Assembly (NCBI GenBank): GCA_030917985.1
Contig: JAUPTR010000371.1
Location: 1 to 8,317, forward strand
DNA from: Pseudomonadota bacterium
Lineage (GTDB): Bacteria; Pseudomonadota; Gammaproteobacteria; Burkholderiales; SCOH01
DNA length: 8,317 bases
Direction: 5' to 3'
The notes below the pieces were generated by a model, which saw only the letters and a list, made by a program, of their open reading frames with translations, did not search any database and had not been told where the DNA came from. The position numbers and the translations under genes are program-made. Each line of letters opens with the position of its first letter. The first letter of the stretch is position 1. Below, piece after piece: positions 6,280-8,317 of the stretch.

Positions 6280-6543
6280 CTTGACTTCGCTCCTGAGATT
6301 GCCTGCGAGGGGTGGGACGCCCCCTGTCTGGCTTGAATAGTGGTGAATATTGAAATGTTTGCCGCTGGTGCTGGCCAGTTCCGCCAGGCGGTTGATTTGA
6401 GCCAACGGAATGCTGCCGCGTTCACGCCACTTGTAGATGGCTGCACGTGAGAGTGGTTCTTGCGGGAATTGCAGGTTATAGGCCTCAGCCAGTTTGGCCG
6501 GGCCACCAAAATCATTGATTAGTCGGTCGATATCAAAAGACAC
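6280..6543 (-). CDS. HTH (Cro/C1-like) segment in frame upstream of leuA
   Basis: Eighty-eight codons run from a GTG at 6541-6543 straight into the leuA ATG without a stop. Residues 9-57 read as a Cro/C1-type helix-turn-helix: G-G-P-A-K-L-A-E-A-Y at 13-22 as the first helix of the motif, and S-R-A-A-I-Y-K-W-R-E-R-G at 32-43 as the recognition helix. A support helix, L-A-Q-I-N-R-L-A-E-L, follows at 47-56. Residues 70-88 are low-complexity, unlike a folded domain. GGGG at 6551-6554 lies 7 nt before the GTG. A TTG at 6561 is an alternative start but falls inside the predicted operator. leuA has its own AGGAG, so a separate LeuA is probably made, with the HTH protein either continuing as an HTH-LeuA fusion or having lost its own stop. 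Its DNA target is likely the dyad at 6555-6573. Function is inferred. Confidence 0.65.
6290..6294 (-). promoter_or_regulatory. Internal Shine-Dalgarno site for leuA
   Basis: AGGAG on the minus strand lies 10 nt before the ATG at 6279. It sits within the HTH reading frame, supporting independent initiation of normal-length LeuA rather than only the fusion protein. Confidence 0.75.
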
Positions 6544-6554
6544 AATCCTGCCCC

Positions 6555-6573
6555 GTAACAAAAGTGATGTTAC
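6555..6573. promoter_or_regulatory. 19-bp dyad at the predicted leuA start site (operator candidate)
   Basis: GTAACA (6555-6560) and TGTTAC (6568-6573) are perfect inverted arms around a 7-bp spacer. The dyad abuts the -10 element (6574-6579) and covers the predicted transcription start near 6567. A protein bound here would block initiation. The size and symmetry suit a Cro-like dimer such as the one encoded immediately downstream, giving possible autorepression (inference). Confidence 0.5.
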
Positions 6574-6602
6574 AGTCTAGAAGTGTTTGGACTATGTGTC
6601 AA
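6574..6602 (-). promoter_or_regulatory. Sigma-70-type promoter of the HTH-leuA unit
   Basis: On the minus strand TTGACA (6597-6602), a perfect -35, is separated by exactly 17 bp from TAGACT (6574-6579), a 4 of 6 match to the -10 consensus. The predicted start near 6567 leaves a leader of about 24 nt before the GTG at 6543. It shows that leuA can be transcribed independently of pssA. Confidence 0.7.
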
Positions 6603-6641
6603 ATATCGGGGGTGTCGATTTAGTATATTGGACTAAATGTC
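6587..6641. repeat. Direct repeats and dyad around the leuA -35 region
   Basis: TTGGACTA-NN-TGTC occurs at 6587-6600 and again at 6628-6641, 41 bp apart, close to four helical turns. The first copy overlaps the -35 hexamer. The second overlaps a perfect dyad, ATTTAGT (6618-6624) and ACTAAAT (6632-6638), centred about 61 bp upstream of the predicted start and touching the pssA stop codon. A dyad near -60 with a related site at the -35 is a layout known from LysR-type activators. Which protein binds is unknown. Confidence 0.5.
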
Positions 6642-7424
6642 TATTTTTTTGGTGCTGTCCGAGTCGGTTGGCGTCAGCTTCTTGCGGCGGAGCCCTATCA
6701 GCCACATCACGTAGCCAGACATGGCATAAGCAACAAAAATACCGAACATTGCCATTGCCGGATTGCTTGAGATCAGGACGATCATCAGGACGATGATGAG
6801 CAGTGCGACAAACGGCACACTTTTGCGGGCGTTGAATTCCTTGAAGCTGTAGTAGCGAATGTTGCTGACCATAGTGATGCCGGCGAACAGCGTAAAACCG
6901 AGGGTTAGCCATGGCAGGAAGGGGCCGGAGATATTGTTTTCAACGCAAATCCAGACCAGCCCTGCCACTAGTGCTGCTGCTGCCGGGCTGGGCAGGCCCT
7001 GAAAATAGCGCTTGTCCTGTACTTCCAGCATCGTGTTGAAGCGGGCCAGTCTGAGTGCGGCGCCCACTGCGTAAATGAATGCAACCATCCAGCCAAGTTT
7101 GCCCAGGTCGCGCAGCATCCAGACATAGGAAACCAATGCTGGAGCAACGCCAAACGAAACCATGTCTGACAGGCTGTCATATTCGGCGCCAAAAGCGCTC
7201 TGCGTGTGGGTAAGGCGCGCCACCCGGCCATCTAGTCCATCAAGCACCATTGAAATGAAGATTGCCACTGCTGCGTGTTCAAATTTGCCATTCATCGCCT
7301 GTACGATGGCATAGAAGCCACCAAACAGCGCTGCAGTAGTGAACAGATTCGGCAGGAGATAGATACTTTGCTGGCGCAGAGTTTTCTGTTGCTGAAGTGA
7401 CTGGTTCTGTGGTGTCTGTAGCAT
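6633..7424 (-). CDS. pssA: CDP-diacylglycerol-serine O-phosphatidyltransferase
   Basis: PssA makes phosphatidylserine from CDP-diacylglycerol and serine in the cytoplasmic membrane, the first step towards phosphatidylethanolamine. The product has 263 residues. The CDP-alcohol phosphatidyltransferase signature is complete: D65-G66, A69-R70, G79, D83 and D87, with the spacing D-G-x2-A-R-x8-G-x3-D-x3-D. R-L-A-R-F-N at 125-130 and G-L-P-S-P at 143-147 are also typical. Hydrophobic stretches near residues 22-44, 51-62, 89-104, 111-124, 148-162, 169-188, 203-219 and 225-245 indicate a multi-pass membrane protein of the integral (type II) class, unlike the peripheral E. coli enzyme. The ATG at 7424 has a weak ribosome site. 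Unlike many relatives, no psd gene lies beside it in this window. The leuA promoter begins at its stop codon. Confidence 0.96.
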   Translation of the reverse strand: MLQTPQNQSLQQQKTLRQQSIYLLPNLFTTAALFGGFYAIVQAMNGKFEHAAVAIFISMVLDGLDGRVARLTHTQSAFGAEYDSLSDMVSFGVAPALVSYVWMLRDLGKLGWMVAFIYAVGAALRLARFNTMLEVQDKRYFQGLPSPAAAALVAGLVWICVENNISGPFLPWLTLGFTLFAGITMVSNIRYYSFKEFNARKSVPFVALLIIVLMIVLISSNPAMAMFGIFVAYAMSGYVMWLIGLRRKKLTPTDSDSTKKIDI

Positions 7425-7831
7425 GTTCTGACCGGGTTTTTAGCTTAGGGCAATTCTGCCAGAATCATCAGCATTATGCTTACCTTGTCGCTGATGCTGG
7501 CACAGACTTTTGCGTCAAGTGGGCAGATATGCATCAATTTTTGCTGCTGGCTTGGTAAGTTGTCTGTCGAGAGCGCGCGTTGATGTTTGTGCACTGACTC
7601 CGGGTGCTGGAGGCGAAAGAGGCTAGCGGCCTGTTGGACTTGAGGCTGCTCTGCCGCGCCAGCGGGAGAAACGGCCAATCTTTGCCCGATTTCTCGTTGC
7701 ACAGGCCCGTTATGTGACTCGGAAACGGGTAAGTGTGGTTTCGTTTTCCCGCTCGGCTCACAACGATCACTCAAGTCCTGCAGGCTGCTTGTGCCGGTCT
7801 TTGCAGTACCAAATTTTGGGTGCGGCGAAAC
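7425..7831. other. About 400 bases without a convincing gene; structured
   Basis: I see no coding sequence here. Open frames on both strands lack domain-like composition and ribosome sites. The region must hold the pssA promoter, but no clear -35/-10 pair was found; CATAAT on the minus strand at about 7471-7476 is only -10-like. It is rich in inverted repeats: CATCAGC/GCTGATG (7466-7472 and 7490-7496), CCGC/GCGG (7654-7665), GAGAAACGG with CCG-A-TTTCTC (7666-7695), and CCCGTT/AACGGG (7706-7711 and 7724-7729). A long-range 9-bp pair joins GGACTTGAG (7636-7644) and CTCAAGTCC (7770-7778). These could be a non-coding RNA or a long leader of pssA. It does not match tmRNA, RNase P RNA or 6S RNA as I know them. 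Confidence 0.5.
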
Positions 7832-7872
7832 AAAACAGGTGTATCGCCGCAGGGGCGGTACACCTGTTTTTT
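7832..7872 (-). terminator. Terminator of ilvC, strong and symmetrical
   Basis: AAAACAGGTGTA (7832-7843) pairs perfectly with TACACCTGTTTT (7859-7870), and the stem continues inward by CGCC with GGCG around a 5-nt loop, about 17 bp in all. On the minus strand it is followed by GTTTC after the TTTT of the stem, on the plus strand by TT. It separates ilvC from pssA, so pssA needs its own promoter. Confidence 0.9.
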
Positions 7873-7891
7873 AGGGGAGCAGGCTTGACGC

Positions 7892-8317
7892 TTAGTTCTT
7901 GCTCTGATCAACCAGCTTGTTGGCTTTGATCCACGGCATCATGTCGCGCAGCTGACCGCCCACAACTTCGATCGGGTGTACTGCATTCAAACGACGACGG
8001 GCAGTCATTGCCGGATAGTTGGTTTTGCCTTCCAGAATGAACATCTTGGCATATTCGCCAGTCTGGATACGCTTCAGTGCGTTGCGCATGGCTTCGCGCG
8101 ACTTCTCGTTGATCACTTCGGTGCCGGTAACGTATTCACCGTATTCGGCATTGTTGGAGATCGAGTAGTTCATGTTGGCGATGCCGCCTTCATACATCAG
8201 ATCGACGATCAGTTTCAGTTCGTGCAGGCACTCGAAATAAGCCATTTCCGGAGCGTAGCCGGCTTCGGTCAGGGTCTCGAAGCCCATCTTGACCAGCTCG
8301 ACCGCGCCGCCGCACAG
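7892..8317 (-). CDS. ilvC: Ketol-acid reductoisomerase (NADP+), C-terminal part
   Basis: IlvC converts acetolactate and acetohydroxybutyrate to the dihydroxy acids of valine and isoleucine synthesis, using NADPH and magnesium. The window holds the last 141 codons; the N-terminal Rossmann domain and start are beyond the right edge. The visible part is the knotted helical domain of a class I (short) enzyme of about 338 residues. In F-E-C-L-H-E the two Glu (codons 8231-8233 and 8219-8221) correspond to conserved active-site acids, and N-Y-S-I-S-N carries the conserved Ser. The ending M-M-P-W-I-K-A-N-K-L-V-D-Q-S-K-N is the usual C-terminus. It ends at TAA 7892-7894, 20 bases before its terminator. 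The 2-oxoisovalerate made downstream of this enzyme is the LeuA substrate, linking it to leuA in the same neighbourhood. Confidence 0.97.
   Translation of the reverse strand: MCGGAVELVKMGFETLTEAGYAPEMAYFECLHELKLIVDLMYEGGIANMNYSISNNAEYGEYVTGTEVINEKSREAMRNALKRIQTGEYAKMFILEGKTNYPAMTARRRLNAVHPIEVVGGQLRDMMPWIKANKLVDQSKN

Noticed and set aside
6320..6324. Five-C run in the HTH-leuA linker as the cause of a frameshift joining the two genes
   Set aside because: A five-base run is common and nothing in the sequence shows an error there. Kept only as a possibility under the fusion finding.
7445..7774. 109-codon minus-strand frame upstream of pssA
   Set aside because: No ribosome site, no domain-like pattern, and composition like random sequence. 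It overlaps the inverted repeats of the intergenic region.
7777..7800. GCAGGCTGCTTG-like stretch reminiscent of the 3' part of RNase P RNA
   Set aside because: Only about a dozen bases agree. The conserved GAGGAAAGTCC core and other RNase P elements are absent.

Overview
The window looks like ordinary chromosomal DNA from a betaproteobacterium, most likely of the order Neisseriales. The evidence is recalled family resemblance: the ArgF, LeuA and class I IlvC sequences read like neisserial and chromobacterial versions, and DUF3579, DUF2788 and PpnP-type genes are typical of that group. Base composition is moderate (about half G+C by eye), and I see no insertion sequence, prophage, CRISPR array, tRNA or rRNA. 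No database search was possible.

Layout, left to right. Positions 1-393 (+) hold the 3' two thirds of recR, which converges on a small DUF3579 gene (410-721, -). A divergent intergenic region with strong RNA hairpins leads into argF (1002-1907, +), a terminator-like hairpin, and argG (1981-3198, +) with its own terminator. Two small genes follow as a probable pair: a two-helix membrane protein of the DUF2788 type (3407-3610, +) and ppnP (3631-3942, +), closed by a UUCG-capped terminator. yajQ (4169-4654, +) converges on leuA (4744-6279, -), with one bidirectional terminator between them. Upstream of leuA, in the same frame and with no stop codon between, lies an 88-codon Cro-like helix-turn-helix sequence (6280-6543). 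It is preceded by a good promoter and several operator-like repeats. pssA (6633-7424, -) comes next, then about 400 bases without a convincing gene, and finally the ilvC terminator and the 3' part of ilvC (7892-8317, -, running off the edge).

How the genes fit together: argF and argG catalyse consecutive late steps of arginine synthesis. ilvC and leuA belong to branched-chain amino acid synthesis (valine/isoleucine and leucine). pssA makes phosphatidylserine and is commonly found in an ilv-pssA-leuA neighbourhood in betaproteobacteria. recR is recombinational repair, ppnP nucleoside salvage, and yajQ a nucleotide-binding protein.

The most unusual part is the control region and structure of leuA: an HTH domain joined in frame to LeuA, a 19-bp dyad at the predicted transcription start, direct repeats 41 bp apart around the promoter, and a run of nine G residues inside the leuA coding sequence that resembles phase-variation tracts. 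The argF leader, with hairpins and a short Arg-containing reading frame, is a weaker second candidate for undescribed regulation.
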